Below are positions 12,100 to 27,523 of a DNA stretch of 64,000 nt, one piece after another (position 1 is the first letter of the stretch; each line of letters begins with the position of its first letter). The notes under the pieces were generated by a model. It ran no database searches. It was not told the DNA's origin and was given only the letters and a program-made list of their open reading frames with translations. Source of the stretch: Alectoria sarmentosa (taxonomy: Eukaryota; Ascomycota; Lecanoromycetes; Lecanorales; Parmeliaceae); contig WOGZ01000028.1 of assembly GCA_009733775.1 (NCBI GenBank), forward strand, positions 124,001 through 188,000. Reading direction: 5' to 3'. The position numbers and the translations under genes are program-made.

Positions 12100-13400
12100 T
12101 AAGCATTTCGAAGATCGTCGACGTTATATCAAATATTATGTTTATTTTCATAATCTTTTCATTTAATAAGATATTACGTTTTATCACATAATTATCGTTT
12201 CTCAAAAAGAATCTCAATCTCATTTTTCGTTTTCATCATATAAAAAAAATTGATGTTTCGTGATTTTTCATAAATTTTTTTATTCGATAAAATAAACTTT
12301 AATTAAGTTATCGATATGATAACATAAATCGTTATTATAAAAAATAACTTAAAGCGATAAGCAAACATGTTTATTTTATTAAAATTTTTAAACGAATCGA
12401 CACGTTAATAATATAATTTATGATTATTTATATCAAAAATCTTATAATTTTGATATAATCGAAAATAAGTTATGTTTTCTTCGAATAAATTGAAAAATTT
12501 ATACGATTTATTATAATAAACTTTTATTATGATATTTGCAAATGTTAAAGAATTTTCGATTTATTCACGTTTTAATTGTTATAATCGAACGAAATCTTTC
12601 GATGAAAGTTTTGAAAACAATTCGAATGAATCGCGTACATTGAATTTATAAAGAATCTCATTCGACGATATTTTCATAAATTGATTTTTGAAATTATTTA
12701 AATTTTTTTATAAATATAAAAGAATCTTAATTTAATTTGATATGAGATTCGTTATAATAAAATATCGCATAACAATTTTCACAATTTGATTAATACGTTT
12801 CGATTATTTATTTATTTGAGAATGATAAATCGTGAAAGCGAAAATTTTTATATTTAATTTAAAAAAAATCTTTTATCAAAGTTCGAATATGAATTTGATA
12901 TTATAATTATTAATCGTTATTAAAAAAAAATTCAATCGTGTTGAGTGAGATTGATGAAAAATAAATTAATTTATTCATCGATCAAATAAATAACCTTTTC
13001 AAAAATAAATAATATTTTTTTCGAGAATTTATTTATAATAATAAATAAATAATTTAAGTCGTCGATAATTAAAAATAACGTGACGATGAAATTCATTATT
13101 ATAATATGAAATAAAATTTCGACTTTGTTAATGAAAAGCATATTATTATAAGATTTATGATATTTAATTTAATTAAATTCATATATCGAATAATGCTTTA
13201 TGTATATTCGTAAATGTTTAAAAAAATATCGCATATAAATGAAATTAATTATGCAATTATATGACCTATAAAAATCATTATAATGTTGATAATTATAAAT
13301 TAATTCGAATATTTTTTTCTCGAATGCGTTGAGTACGCATAATCATTTTTATTCGTTATCGAAGTTCGTGTAATAAATCAATTCGTTTCGTAATTTGAAA
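12100..13400 (-). pseudogene. Integrase remnant of element F
   Basis: The minus strand reads YMRYFFKHLRIY, then a CxxC pair in HCSICQLNQ, then SYNNMFFIN and a catalytic-core start like FHIIMMNFIVTLFLI. This is the usual order in gypsy integrases. Stops of RIP type follow in the core. Confidence 0.7.
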
Positions 13401-13794
13401 CGAAACCCGATTTTTCGCGTGAAAGTTTCGTCAAAATTTAAATTTTTTTAATAATATTCGAAAGTTTGTTTAATTGCGATGAAATCAATTTTTGAAGAAA
13501 TTTTCGAAGAAGCATTTGTGACGGTAATAGATTTTTATAAAAATTTTTGAAAAGTTGCTCGGTTAGCTTGTCGAAGAACTTTTTAAATAGGTTTTTATGT
13601 TTAATGAGTGACGTTATTTTTTTATATTTTAATAATTATTGTGAACATTTTATTTCATTGCGAATTTTAAATATATTTAATTTTCAAACGAGCTTTAAAA
13701 TCGTTAAACATTTTTATAAATATAATATGATAAACGTCAAATTATTTTTCGTTTTTTGATTTAATACGCGATTTTTGATTTAAATGAAATAAAG

Positions 13795-14245
13795 CATTTG
13801 AAATCATATGTTATTTTTCAAATTTATAACGAAATTCAAGATTTTTAAATCATTAAACGTATTTCGACGTATAGATAATATGAAAATTTAATTTAATAAT
13901 CGAAGACGTTATTAATGTGATTTGTTTGATAATGTTTAAAATAATTTTATAATTAATATATATTATAATATGCGAAGCAGACTTTATCATATAACGTATT
14001 TTATTAAATATTTAAATTATATTCGTTAATTTCAATTCGATGAATTAATAATAAATTTTAATATTTTTAAAAAGTCGATTGAGGAAAAGTATAAAACGAA
14101 TTTAAAGTCGTCGAAAATAAGTTTCTTTTATTTTTATAATGTCGATTATATGATATATTATAACGTCGAATTCGAAATTTTTATTAATATCGAAATCGAT
14201 ATAAAGTATTAATTTATCATCGAAATGAATAAAAAACGAGAATTT
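13795..14245 (-). pseudogene. RNase H remnant of element F
   Basis: On the minus strand the first catalytic segment reads YIDFDINKNFEFDVI, where the family has D-[AL]-S-K-E-F-G. Later segments such as RYMIKSASHIIIYI and ending SNALFHLN fit the usual RNase H to tether sequence. It continues directly from the reverse transcriptase. Confidence 0.75.
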
Positions 14246-14299
14246 AAAAAGGGCATTTTATAAGATTTGAAAAGATGCGAATTTCAACTTTATAAATAT

Positions 14300-15100
14300 A
14301 CGTAATTTTGTTTTCATAATAAAATTCTTTTTTTCGTAATCACTTTTAAAAGAATTCGTCAATATAAAAATCTTTTAATTTTGAAAGAATTTGATAATTA
14401 TAACATAATAAACGATATAATCATATAATTAATTCGTTATTTTTAAATAAATTTTCAATTTAATCAAGATATTAAGAAATGAGAATTGAAATATGATTTA
14501 TAATTTATTCTCGATAATTTATAAATTTAAAAAATTAATTTTTTATTCGAAAAATTGCATAAAGAGATAATTTAAAAAAAAATTATTTGAATTAATAAAG
14601 ATCTTTATTTTAATGAATAAATTAAAGACTTTTCGAAAATATTGAAAATGTTTTTTTAATGTTTTAAAATAAATTATAATATCGTCGACATAAGTTTTAA
14701 CGAAACGTTAAACTTTTTTAAAAAATCAATTTATTTGTTTTTGTATATATATAAGCGAATTTTTATAACTCATTATAATTATATTAAAAGTTTTTTAATT
14801 TCGATGATTGATAATCGTAAATTTATGTCGATTTTGCGAATATATTCGTTATTAATAAAAAAAGTTGACGCAATTCATTATATTGATATATTAATAATTT
14901 TTAATTAAAAAAATGAAATTCGATTGTAAAGATAAAGAATAAACATTTATTTGAATAATAAAATTTAATTTTCATATATTAATCACAACTCGATCTTTTT
15001 TGATATCGTTTAATATGATCTTTTAGATAACGAATATTGAATAATTAAAAAACGTGAATTTTGTGATTCATTTAAAACGATTTTATTCGTGAAATTTGTT
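14300..15100 (-). pseudogene. Reverse transcriptase remnant of element F
   Basis: The minus strand gives the catalytic box TYVDDIIIYF (Asp-Asp intact, 14681-14692), followed by KTLKKHFQYFRKV as in Ty3/gypsy enzymes. Upstream stretches fit the NIRKLN and YSLSLQSD region. It is broken by several stops. Confidence 0.8.
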
Positions 15101-16980
15101 AAAAGTTTTATTGATGATTTTTTTAACATTTTTATCAAGCGAATATACACGTGCGATTTTAAATATGTGTTATTTTTAATCAAATTTGAGAAAAATGCGC
15201 ATTTATTCTTTTTGCGAGATGTCGACGAATTCTTTTTTTTGTTAAAGTTCGGGAAATTTTTCGATAACGAATTGAATTATCGAGTTTTCTTCGTAAATCG
15301 TGATCTTGTTCAATATTATGACGTTTATTTTCGTAAAAATTATCGAGATTTTCGAAATCGATATTTCGGAAAATAATAACGTGATCGAAATGTTTGAAAT
15401 ATTCGAGATCGATAAAATATTCGAGCTCGATGAAACATTCGAGTTCGATAAAATATTTGAAATTATTAAAAATATTATAATCGTTATCAGCATAATAATA
15501 ACGAATATAACGATTATCTTATTAAAAACACGTTTAATTTAATTCGTATAATGTTTTTTATTTGAATAACGCGTGATCAATTTCGTTATATTAGATTTAT
15601 CTTTAATAATATGAAAACAATTATTAAAATCGACTTTTTAAAAGGTTTTTAAATGTAAATTTCGAAAAATTTTAACAATTTGATCAAAATTGTTTTTAAC
15701 GATTATAAAATTTATGAAAATATTAATAAAATGCGTATATAATGAAAACGGGTCTTAATCGAATTCGAAGAAGAAATCACGATTTAATAACGAAATATAA
15801 TGCATTAATATGAAAATTTAAAAATGAAATAAAATAATAATAAATTATTTAATATATATCGAATAAAGCATTAATCGATTTTTGATACGCATTTTTAAAA
15901 ACATTTTCATTTCATAATTCTCAATTTATGTTGCGAATTTAAATATCAAAATGTTAATCTTTTTTAATATCATGAAATTCATTTCGATAAACATTTTCGT
16001 TTTAAAATTATCGATAAAATGAATTTCTCTAAACGCAATTATAACGATAATTGATTTTTTATTTATGCGATTTGATAAAAAAAGAGAGAAAACGATATAT
16101 TTCGAAATTTGATATTTATTAAATTCGAGATCTCGTATAAAGATTGAATTCGTTATTTAATAAACTTTTTTTTCAAATAAAATTCGATAAAATCATTCAC
16201 GATTTGCGAACGTTATTTCACAATTTATATCGAAACATAATTTTTTAAAATTAATATTTTCGATTATTTTAATAAATCTTATAACGTAATAATAATCATG
16301 AAAAATATGATCGAAATCAATTTTTTAAAAAAAATCAGCGAATAATTTGATGATTTTCGAAAAAGTATTCATTATCGTTGAAAATGTTGTTATAAAAATA
16401 ACTTTTTTGATTATAAAAACAAATTTCTTTAATATGATTTTCGACGATAATTGATTTTAATAATTTGTTTTGATTGTTTAATGACCTTTATTAACGTTAT
16501 CAAAATGTTTATAAAATTCATTTTCGAACACGAAAACATCGTAACATTAATGACATTAAAAAGTTTTTTCGATAATGACTTTGATAATAATATCGTTCGT
16601 GATGAAATAATTATCGAATTCATTTTTTTAATATAATTAATAATAATCAAGCTTTTTATTCGTATAATAATTATTCAAATTCTTTTATTGAACATTCTTT
16701 TTTTATAACGTTAATTCGGAATTTATATTTAAAAATTCTAATATATTCGTTTTATTCGTTTAATAAACGATATTTTATAATTATAAAGATTTCGAATATT
16801 AATTGCGATTGAAAAAGTCGAAGTTTGATTTATTTTTTTGATTTTCGTTGTTTTTTTTATAATGAGGATTCGATTAATTCGAAAATTAATTTAATAAATT
16901 TGATTTTTCGGTGATTTAAAGAAATTGTCGAAATGTTGATAAAATTGAACAATTTAATTGACGAGAACCTTGAAACGTTT

Positions 16981-19900
16981 ATTAATATAATTGATATTAT
17001 CTTATCGTCGCTCATATACGATTAAATGATTTGTTAACAATACATTAAAATATACTTAACAAAAAATTTTCAACAACAATATGTTCAAATTGTAAATCAA
17101 TTATTCATTTGATTAAAGCTTATTAAGCGCAACAAAGACTTATTAATAATAAGATTTAACTTTATTAACAAACGATCCGATTATATGTCGACAAATTTTT
17201 GATAAATTGTTAACAAATTGTTGACACCTTATTGTGAGATTGTTGAAAACTTTTTTTTGTTATTATCATTTTATTAACACAAATTTAATCATATTTCACA
17301 TTTTTTTTAGCATATTTTCAATTATTTTTTAACATTAATTTTTGATTAATTTGCGATAAACATGTTGAGCACTCTTTATCATTTAAATATAATGTTTAAA
17401 CGTCGTTTTAATGTTTATATTGCATTATATAAATGCTAGCATTAATATTTACATTGCACGAATACGCGCATTAATATTTTTGATTTTAAATACATATAAT
17501 AAATATCGTCAAGTTTATAAAAACATTCATTTTCAAATGCAAACTCTTTATTATTTCATTTTATTATCGCGATTTCATTTGATCGCATTATATCGCTTCG
17601 CCCGTCTATTTTACGCATTTATTTATATCGAATATTATTTTGTTCACATTGCGTCATTATTAAAAGTTTTTTATATATATTCTCATATCGTCAAAAATAA
17701 AGCGTAAAACGTTTTTAACAAATCGTTTTCATTTGCTGCGAAATTATTAAAATGCGCATTTTCAAATGAAGATTTATGAAATTTTCAATTTTTTTCAGCG
17801 AGACATCATAATTGATTTTTAAAAGGATCGCGCATCGATTATATGAAGTTCGCGCATAAAATTATTATCATTTTTACATCATTTCTATGAAAAAATGTTA
17901 ATTTGAAACATTCTAAAAAGCATTTTATCGTTCGCTCAAAAACTTACTCTTTTTTGACATAAACATTATTATGAATCATTTATTAAATAATCAGCGATAA
18001 TCGAAATAACTCTTTTTGAATAATCGAGACAATCTCATAATAAAAATGTTTTTAAATTAATTGTGAAACACGTTATTAATTTGATCAAGCATTTTTAAAA
18101 GATGCTTTAAAATGTTGATTAAAAAATTTATTAATGTTAAAATTTCATGCACGTTTTAAAGCATATGATATATCATATATTTCGATATCGAAATTTGTCA
18201 GACAGCATTTTTGAGCACACGACATCGTTAATTCTTTATTTTATGTACATTTTATTATCACATCTCGACATAAATTTTTACTTTATTTAAAATCAATGAA
18301 ATATCATCGAATTATATTTATCTTATCGCGCGACGTGTTTAATTCATTAAAATTTGAATTTAAAATAAAACGAGAAATATAATAAGGATTAAAAAATCGT
18401 TTAAAAAAAAAGCGAGAAAATTGAGATAATATCGAGATAATGAAATATTAAACAATTTACAACATCATTAACAATTATTATTATATATCAAATGATTAAT
18501 TACATTGTCAATTGTGAAAAGAATTAAAATATTTAAAAATCTTATCAAAAGCGAAGAGATATGTTCAATTTCAATTTATGCAATGTTGTTAATATAATCT
18601 TATCAAAAACGTCGCATTATCATCGTCTTAACAATCGTTTCAAAAATGTTATTATCACTCATAAAGTTGAATTTATTATCGTTATCGTCGACATTGCGAT
18701 AGACGAAAAAGATATATACCTTTATAATCGCATCATATTTTTATGTCTTTTTCAATTTTGTTTTAATTTGATTTTTCGTTTTTTCACAATTACGTTTATT
18801 TCTTTTCGAATAAATATAATATCATTATCATATTTATTAATGCATAAATAATTGATTCAAAAAGATTAATTATTTATTTTCAATTTATAAAATTGAATAT
18901 ATATTTAATCAATCATAGATTTTATAAATTATGATTATTTATTTTATAATAATAACGCATTTTACGACGATGTGTATATTATTATATATATTTGAAATGT
19001 GATAACATAAATGAAATGAATTATATTTATTGAATTATATTAATTTTTATTATAAAAAAATTGAGATTGAAGAAGAATTACAAATATTTAATTATTTTTG
19101 AGATATATTAAAAAATAATTTATGTGTTTTTGAAAAAGTAAACATCGATGTGATGAAATGCAAGATTTGAAATAAATATGTTTTACGATAATAAAAAAAA
19201 ATATATAATCAAATGCAAAAGATGCAATGTGCGCAATTTTGAACCTTATATAAATATCAACTTTACGCTTTAAAATATTTATATGTTAAATGCTTTATGC
19301 CATTATGAAATTTGCGTAAATTAAATTTATTTATAAATTATAAAAGAAGATTTAAAATTCACGATTTTTTTTTAAAAAAGCATATAGCGAATTATCAAAT
19401 AAAGAATCGAAATAATTAATAATAATAATCTTAATAACGATAATAATAGCAATCAATTTAACAATCTCAATAATAATCAATTTAATAACATAAAATAAAA
19501 ATGTGTAATTTAATATAAAAGTAAATTGTTTATCAATATAACACGAAAATGAGCAATTTCAAAAAAACAAACTCGATAATAAAAGATGAAAAATCAAAAT
19601 AACAACTCATAAATAAATTACATAAATTGAATATTATAATTTAAATCTAATAACAAAATGAAGCTCTCTCTTTTTAAACGTTTCGTTTTATCTTTTACAA
19701 TTCGCTTGACATTCATAATATAATGCTTTTTATATTTAATCTTAAATAATTTAATAATCTTCACGATATCAAGTATTTTGAAATATGACGTTTATAACAT
19801 TAAATTTAATTTGAATTTTTCGAAATCTTTCATCATAATTAAACGTGTAAAAAGCTTAAATTTATTTTTGAAGAGTTTATATAAAAAGATTTCGTTAAAA

Positions 19901-22900
19901 CGCGTCAATTGAATAAACCTAATTATTATAAAATCGTTTATTTTGAAAACGATTCAATGTTCAAATTCTTTACAAATCGTAATTAACTTTTTTTAACTTT
20001 TCTATTATAATAATAACGTTCAATATAAAATAATATGATAAATTTGAAAAAATATAAAAATTAAATGACGAAAAGAGTGTGAAAAAAATGCGAAGATTTT
20101 AAATTTATTTATTTATAAATATCAATTTTTAACATTATTATATATTATGTGTACGAGTCAAAATCACATTATGTTTTCGAAAATCAATTTTATAAATTTG
20201 TCATAACATGATTATAAATGAATTATTTCGTTTTAAACGCTTTGATCAAAGCGATCATTTAAATTAATTTTAATAATAAAATCTTTATAAATAATTTATT
20301 ATAATTTATTTTTTATGATTCGCATCATCAATTATAACGAAATGAAAATCGATTTGCTCGTTTTTTGATTTTTCGAAATATAATAATAACGTATCAAATA
20401 AATTAAGACATTATTAATAAATGATTAAAAATCGAAATGTTAAATTTTGCTTTATGATAACGAATGTTTCGAAAAATGCGAATCGAATTATTTGATATAT
20501 GATTTCCTTGCTCAATAGCACTTTGATTATTTTTCGATAATTTATATATAAGATATTAATTTTGAAATTATTAAAAGAGTTAATTAAGAACGAGTTTCTT
20601 TTTGACTTGAAACTCATATTAATATTTGTTTTCATTAAAAAAGATAATAACATTATTAAAAATAATATATTTAAACGCAACCTTATCGAAATGCAAATTT
20701 ATATATATATTAAATCGATTTATAAAATTACGATAAATTGTTACCTTTTTGAAAATTCTATTATTAATCGAAAATAATTTCATTAAAATATCAAAATTAA
20801 ATTTATTAAAATCTCATAATTCGTTATCCTCGAATTTAATACTCATTTTAAACTCTTTATTAAAATTATTTTAAAATATGATAAACGTGTTTCTTAATAC
20901 ATTTGAAAGCTTTTTTTTTTTTAAATCGAATATTGAAATAAAAGCGATGCATTAATAAAAACGTTGAAATGTTTTTTTGACAAAACGAAAAATAATGAAT
21001 AATTCGATTCGATCTTGATTATTCATATTATACGACAAAATAACAATGTTATTTTTGATTATTAATATATAACATTGAACGATAAAGTTGATAACATTTA
21101 AATTAAAATTTAAATAAATCGTAATTTTCACAATTTTGAAGTATAAAAATTGAATTCAACGTCGTTATAATTAAATACGTAATAAAATCGATATAATAAT
21201 CGATAATTATACGCATTTTTATATTTTATAATTTTTCAAATGATACGTTGATAATTGAAATTTGCTTTATATAAGCGAAAATGAAAAATGTTTCAATTTA
21301 ATAACATAAACAATGAAATCATTTTAAATAAAAATAATATCGATAAAATAATATTGCGTTTATTTAATTATGTTTATAAATTTTGAATATATAATATTCG
21401 TAAATTTAAAGCGAATGATATTTAGCGCGAAAGCGATACGAATTAATGAAATTTGTTTTTTATTTATTTTTAAAATTTTGAGATACGTTTACGCCTTTAT
21501 TATTATAAAAATCTTTATATATTTCTTTTCAAATAATATTTTATAATGATATCGCGCATTAAATAAAATGTTGAACTTTAAATCGATCTTTTATAATTTC
21601 ATGATAAGACATTTTTCATATTCACGATTCGTTAATGAAAAATCAAAATCAAAATTCTTTATTTATTGTTTCATGTTTTCGATGAAAATCATAATATACA
21701 TATAAAACACATATTTCACGTTATTGATTTCGATAATAACGTTTTTATTTAAAATTATCAAATTAGATTTAAACATTTTGATAATATCGAAAAAGTTGTT
21801 AATATGAAAATTCAACGTCAAAAATAATATATTTGCACGTTTTTTGCGCTTTTTTTAATTAAATTTAATAATCGTAACATAAATGTTTATTATCGCTCGA
21901 TATATATTTTAATATAATCTAAACACATTAATAAGAATCAATAAAGATAAATAAATAATCGAAGATTTTGAAAAATTGATTAAATGACTTCGATCGTGAA
22001 TTATAAATTTTAATTTTGTGTGAAAAAATGAGAATTATATAAGCGAACGAATATCTTTAATTTTATTATTTTAAATAATTCTTATAATAAAACGATTTTT
22101 ATAAATAAATAATTTTTTGATTATAAGGTCTTCGTAACGGTAATTAAAAAAAATATCAATTTTTTAATAATGAATTTGTTATTAATTAAAATGCATAAAG
22201 TCTTTATTTAATAAAAACAATTTTTTAACATTAAAATGAAAAGAGATAAAATAATTATTTTGATTTAATTGAAATTATGATAAAGATATCAGAAGATTAA
22301 TTAAAATAAAAATAATTTTTGAAATCGTTATATTATCGATAAAATTCTTTTTTATAACGTAAACTCTGTCAAGATAATATTTTGATAAACGATATCAATA
22401 ATTAATTTATAAATAATGATAATAAACGCAATTTGATAATAACACAATCTTCGTAACATTTTTATTTTTTACGTATTTTTCAAAATAAGATTTAATAAAA
22501 ATTATTCAAATCATAAAATGATATAATTCGTTAAATCTGTTAACGAAATGCGTTAATTCAATATATATTTTAATATGATATAGATTTATCGAGAGTGCGA
22601 TTTTGAAAAGATATATAAAATCAAAAAAATATATTATTTTAATAACAGATTTATCGATGTTTTGTGCGTTTTATATAAATTAATATTAATTTATAACGAT
22701 CATTTTTTGTCTTTATAATTTTATGATAAAGAGTTATTAATGTATATATTTTTTAATAATGTTAATTATTCGAGAAAGTTTCTTCAAGGTTTACACATTA
22801 TCAAAAAACTCAAAAATTTCAAATAAATTTTGATAATCATGTTTATTAACATTTGCAATTTGACATCATAAATCAAAAATAATAATAAAAGACTTAAATT

Positions 22901-25706
22901 TCGTGTTGATTCGAACATAAAACATCTTTTCGAATAAATCAATAATCGATATACGACGAAATAACGAAAATATGAGATTTTGATTTTTCTCATTTTATTC
23001 GAGCGTTAATTTATCAAAATCATTTATAAAGTCTTTTATAAAAAAAATTGAAAAAGGTGAGACAAATAAAACATCGATTAACGAAAACTTTATTAAATTT
23101 ATATCGTCGTGTTTAATAATATCGTTAATCGAATCATTAAACGACGCATTATCAATCAAATCAAATAATGTGTTAATAATAATAATTATATTTTATCGAA
23201 ATTAATAACGTTAACGTTTTTTTAATTGCGCGCATATTTATTTTATTATTAAATTTTATTATTTCATCAAGCACAATAAAATATTTATATTTTATATTTC
23301 GATTAAAAAACGTTATAAATTCATTTTTTTCATACTTTATTCATTTAAATTCATTTTTTGTTTCGTATTTTATAAAATGTTAACGTTTTTGATTTTTTAT
23401 AATTCGAAATTTTGATTATTTATAATTAATATATCGAAAATTTATGTTTTTTTTTTATAATGAGAATTCAAACATATTATTTATAAAACGTAATATTATA
23501 AAAAATTTAGCGAATAAAAAAGAGAAAATCGAAGACATTGACGATAAAATCGAAACGAATAAAAACGATAAAATAATATATAAATCGTTATATTATTTAT
23601 CTTATTTGATGTCGCTGTTAATTTTAAAATGTTTAAAAAAATATGCGAAGATATAAGATATTATCAAAACGTAGAATTCGAAATCAATAACATTATTAAA
23701 TGTTATTGCATATGTATCATGATGTCGCAATATTTATTGTTATAATAATATTTATTTATTTATTATTGTCGTTACGTTATGATTATCAATTTTATAATTT
23801 ACGAAAAAAACATAATTTATTAATTATATTTATAAATTTATTTAATCGTTTCATTGAGCGTCTTTTTATAAATGATACGATTTTTTATTTTTACGCAATT
23901 CAATTTGTTTATATTTTAAATCGATACGCATAATTTATGATAAATTTAATATTTATACAATATTGTTAATCAAATTTGAAAATAAATCATTAATTAATTA
24001 CGAATTTTGAATATTGAATCACGATTGCGATATAAATAACGTATATAACATTTACATTAAAATATTAATACATAAAATAATCGCATAACTTTATGTGATG
24101 TTTTATAAAAAAATGTGACATCGAAAAATAAATGTAAATTAAAATTATTGATTTATTCTAATTAAGATTACGCTTATATTATCGTTATTAAAAAAAACGT
24201 TAAAATGCTTTAAAACCTCGTAAAAAAAACCTATAAAAATCTAATTTATGAAATCGTGTGATAATTATTCAAAATGAGATGTTTATTTATTTCCTATATT
24301 TAAAATCTTCGAAATAAAATAATGTAAATTATGTAATGATATAAATTATGCATCTTCGCAATTAAATAATCTCACTTTATCTTTATATTAAATCTTGAAT
24401 TTTTATAATATTAATTTTTATTTTATGTGTATTAATAACTTTTATAATGAAATGTAAAGTAAACAATTTTCAAATTAAATATTAAATTAATTAATTTCAT
24501 AAATATTATAAAAGTCGAACGTTTCATTTATTAAGCGTGTCAAATCAAATATAATCGAAAACACATAAAACAATCAAAATTTAAAAAAGAAAATCAACGT
24601 AACGTTATTAAAAATTAATATAATAATCAAAGCAAATGCAATAATCAAAATAAATATAACGTCAATTTATATCTCGAGTCGAGAAAACATGAAAATAAAA
24701 AATAAAATTTCTACATCTCGACGAACTTCGAAAAAGAAATTTATATAAAATAATAACGATGAATAAGATTTTAATTTTTTTTACATTTACGAGACGCAAA
24801 TTATTTTTCGAAAAAATCAATCTTTATGCTCTTTGATTTTTTTGATTTTATTAATTATTTATTTATTTAAAGTCGAAGCATCTTAAAAATTGATAATGTC
24901 TCGAATCAAATTAACGATATCGATAAAATTGATAAAAATAACGTGAAATTTAAAAAAATCGCTGAAAATGAAAAACGTTATATAAATAAAAAATTAAATA
25001 TCATAAATTCGCGCTCAACAAAAAAGCTTAAAAATAATTTTTCATAATCTTTTAATTCAAATCGCATAAATAAATTTATTACGAATGTATATAACACATT
25101 AAATAAATTGCGAAATGAATATCGTTTTCATTATCTTCGACATTTTACGCTTAATCTCAAATTATAAATCATATAACAAATCTGAAAAGATGCTATCAAA
25201 AAGCATAATTAAAAATAAAATCTTTTTTGAACGCGCGTTAACAATTATTATACAAATTAAGAAAATCGTTATATCGTATATATGAAAATATGAATAATCT
25301 CATTACTTTTTGAATTTCAATTTTAAAATTAATATATCTCATTAACATTTTATATGAAAATACATAAAAAAAAGTAAAAAAAATATTATTCAAATTTGCT
25401 TCGATGTTAAAACGCTCGCAAAATTATTTTCAAATTATTATTTTATCAATTCATTTGCGTATATATTCGACTTTACAAATAAATGTGTTAATATCAATGA
25501 CATAAATAATCAAAATCTTATTTGACATTTCTTCTTTAAAAATAAATGTGTATTTTTAATGTGCGATGATTATTAAAAACTTATTTTTTTTTTAAACATT
25601 TTTTGCATATTTATTACGCGATGCAAATTAACGATAAATTGAAATGTGAATATAAAAACATTATGCGATTTTTTTTATCAGCACAAAGCGCTTCTTAAAT
25701 GATTTC
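16981..25706. other. Long AT-rich block of unassigned sequence
   Basis: I recognise no transposon motif, gene or LTR pair here. The stretch keeps more CA and TG steps (many GCAT, TGC and CAT) than the RIP-saturated elements on either side. Several frames of 70-98 codons are open (17411-17707 plus, 18561-18851 plus, 23444-23656 and 23700-23933 plus). They have no domain I can name, and in this composition they may be chance. Near the left edge are iterated TTGTTAACAA-type motifs (17023-17245). It continues logically across the LINE insertion at 32183. Confidence 0.6.
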
Positions 25707-25722
25707 ATAAAATAAACATTTT
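25707..25722. repeat. LINE target-site duplication (left), 16 bp
   Basis: ATAAAATAAACATTTT is repeated without mismatch at 32167-32182. A 16-bp duplication with variable length is typical of LINE insertion. Confidence 0.9.
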
Positions 25723-27523
25723 TTCCTCAAGGGGGCACAAAGAAACTGCTTCGGCGACGGCAACGTGTTTTTCTAAGGTGCTGTAAACAGCGTCTTGTTT
25801 ACAATATTTAAGATCATATATGATGTCTTATCGTGATGTTTTTAAGGATTTAATATCTCAAACATTTTTTTATCGTTTTCGGCTTTTATTTGACGATTTG
25901 TCTCGAAATTATTTTAAAACATTTTAAATGAACAAATGATCACATATAAATGAATTCTTTGAATTTCCTTTTGTCAATTCATCGTTGATTTGAATCATAT
26001 CGTTGATTTATATCATTTTTTCGCTTTTTTGAGCACGCATATTTTAAAAAGATCAAAATTTTTTTATTAAAACGAGGTAATCAAAAGGAAAAACGATTGA
26101 AATTTAAAATCAAGAATCTCGATAAAAGATATATTTTATAAAACTTAAATCATTTTATGATAAGACATAACATTTATATTATCGATCATTAACGTTATTT
26201 TACGAATAATTATGTTTAAATCTTTTAAAAATGAGATATGAAAGTCGAATTTTATCATTTAATTTGATATTATTAATAAACGATTTGTCGAGAATTAATC
26301 AAAATCGAATAAAAAGAATAAAAGTACGTTGAAATAAGATTTGCTTTCGAATAAATTTAAAAATAATATAAATGTAGATGATAAAACCTTTTTGAATTTA
26401 AAGATGAATATTATTATCGAGAATATTTTTGAAAATCGATCGAAGTCGTTAAAATCATAATTAAAAAAGTCGAAACGTATAAATTTCTCTGATTTAATTA
26501 AATCGGGGGAATAATTAATTGATTTAAAAGATATAAAACAAAGAAAAGAAAAAAAGATAACGATAAAGATAATTAAAAAAATCATTAAAACGACGAGACA
26601 AAAAGAGAGAAGGCGAATTAAATAAAAAGTTTATAAAAAAAATGAAAATCTTTTATAATTTTATTTTAAATGTCGAAAAAAAAGAGAAACGAACGATTAT
26701 CATTAAATTCAAAATTATTTATTTTTATTCTCGATATTCGAGATTTTATTTAATATTATAAAAATTAATATTTCGAATAAGCAAACTGCTCGTTCACATA
26801 TTTCGAAAATCTTTAACATTTCGTTTTTATTATTCGTCGATTCAACAAAAAGAATACGTGTTATCACGTTGATATTTTCGAAAAAAAAAGATGAAGAAAA
26901 AAAGACAATGAGTTAAAAAAACGAGTTTTATTCGAGTTTTATCATCAATAAAAAATAAAAATTTCGAAAAAATACGAATTTTTAATCGTTTTAAATCAAA
27001 ATCAAAATTGAATAACAATTTAATGATCTCGTTCTCTTTTATCGAGAAAATGATTTTTATAAAAAAAAAAGAAAAAAAAAAAGCAAAAATCAAATAGAAA
27101 ACGATAATTTCTTTAATGATATCAAAACTTATCAATAATAAATGATTTTATTTGAAAATATTAATCGTTTTACGAAAAAAGAGTAAAGAGTTTATGTTGA
27201 AATAAGTTTTAAAAGCATTTAAAAATATCATGAATTTTAAAAATGTTGAATTCGCAGAGAAGCATAATAATAAGAATTAAATAATATATTATTATTTCAA
27301 AAAGGTCAAAAATATAATGAAAAATATATCGATCTTTATTAAAGAAGATGAAAAACGATATAAAATTAAGATTATAACATATTATATCGATGATTCGCAG
27401 GTTTTCATCATTTCAAAAAATTCTCTCAAAATCATAAATTATTATATTTTAATGATATAAATTAAAAGTCTGAAAGAGTTTAAAAGAAAAATTTTTTGAT
27501 TAAAATATAAAAAAAAACTTTAT

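Larger units (their letters stand above)
11698..16980 (-). mobile_element. Minus-strand Ty3/gypsy pol region, RIP-inactivated (element F)
   Basis: On the minus strand, from right to left, the order is protease (about 16040-15850), reverse transcriptase (about 15100-14300), RNase H (14245-13795), integrase (about 13400-12100). That is the gypsy order. Key reads: REIHFIDNFKTKMFI for protease; KTYVDDIIIYFKTL with an intact YVDD at 14681-14692; YIDFDINKNFEFDVIIYHI for RNase H; INHCSICQLNQIK for the integrase zinc region. The Gag part is not recognisable to the right, and the right limit near 16980 is a guess. It belongs to a different gypsy lineage from element B. Confidence 0.8.

Noticed and set aside
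15089..15542. Open frames on both strands with repeated Glu/Phe-Ile patterns
   Set aside because: They lie in the RIP-mutated protease to reverse transcriptase region of element F; overlapping frames on both strands are a composition effect.
17411..17707. 98-codon plus-strand frame with Arg- and His-rich sequence
   Set aside because: No recognisable domain; long chance frames are expected in this AT-rich composition. It is kept only as part of the unassigned block.
23444..23933. Two adjacent plus-strand frames considered as pieces of a Helitron or other transposase
   Set aside because: No helicase, Rep or transposase motif could be identified with confidence.
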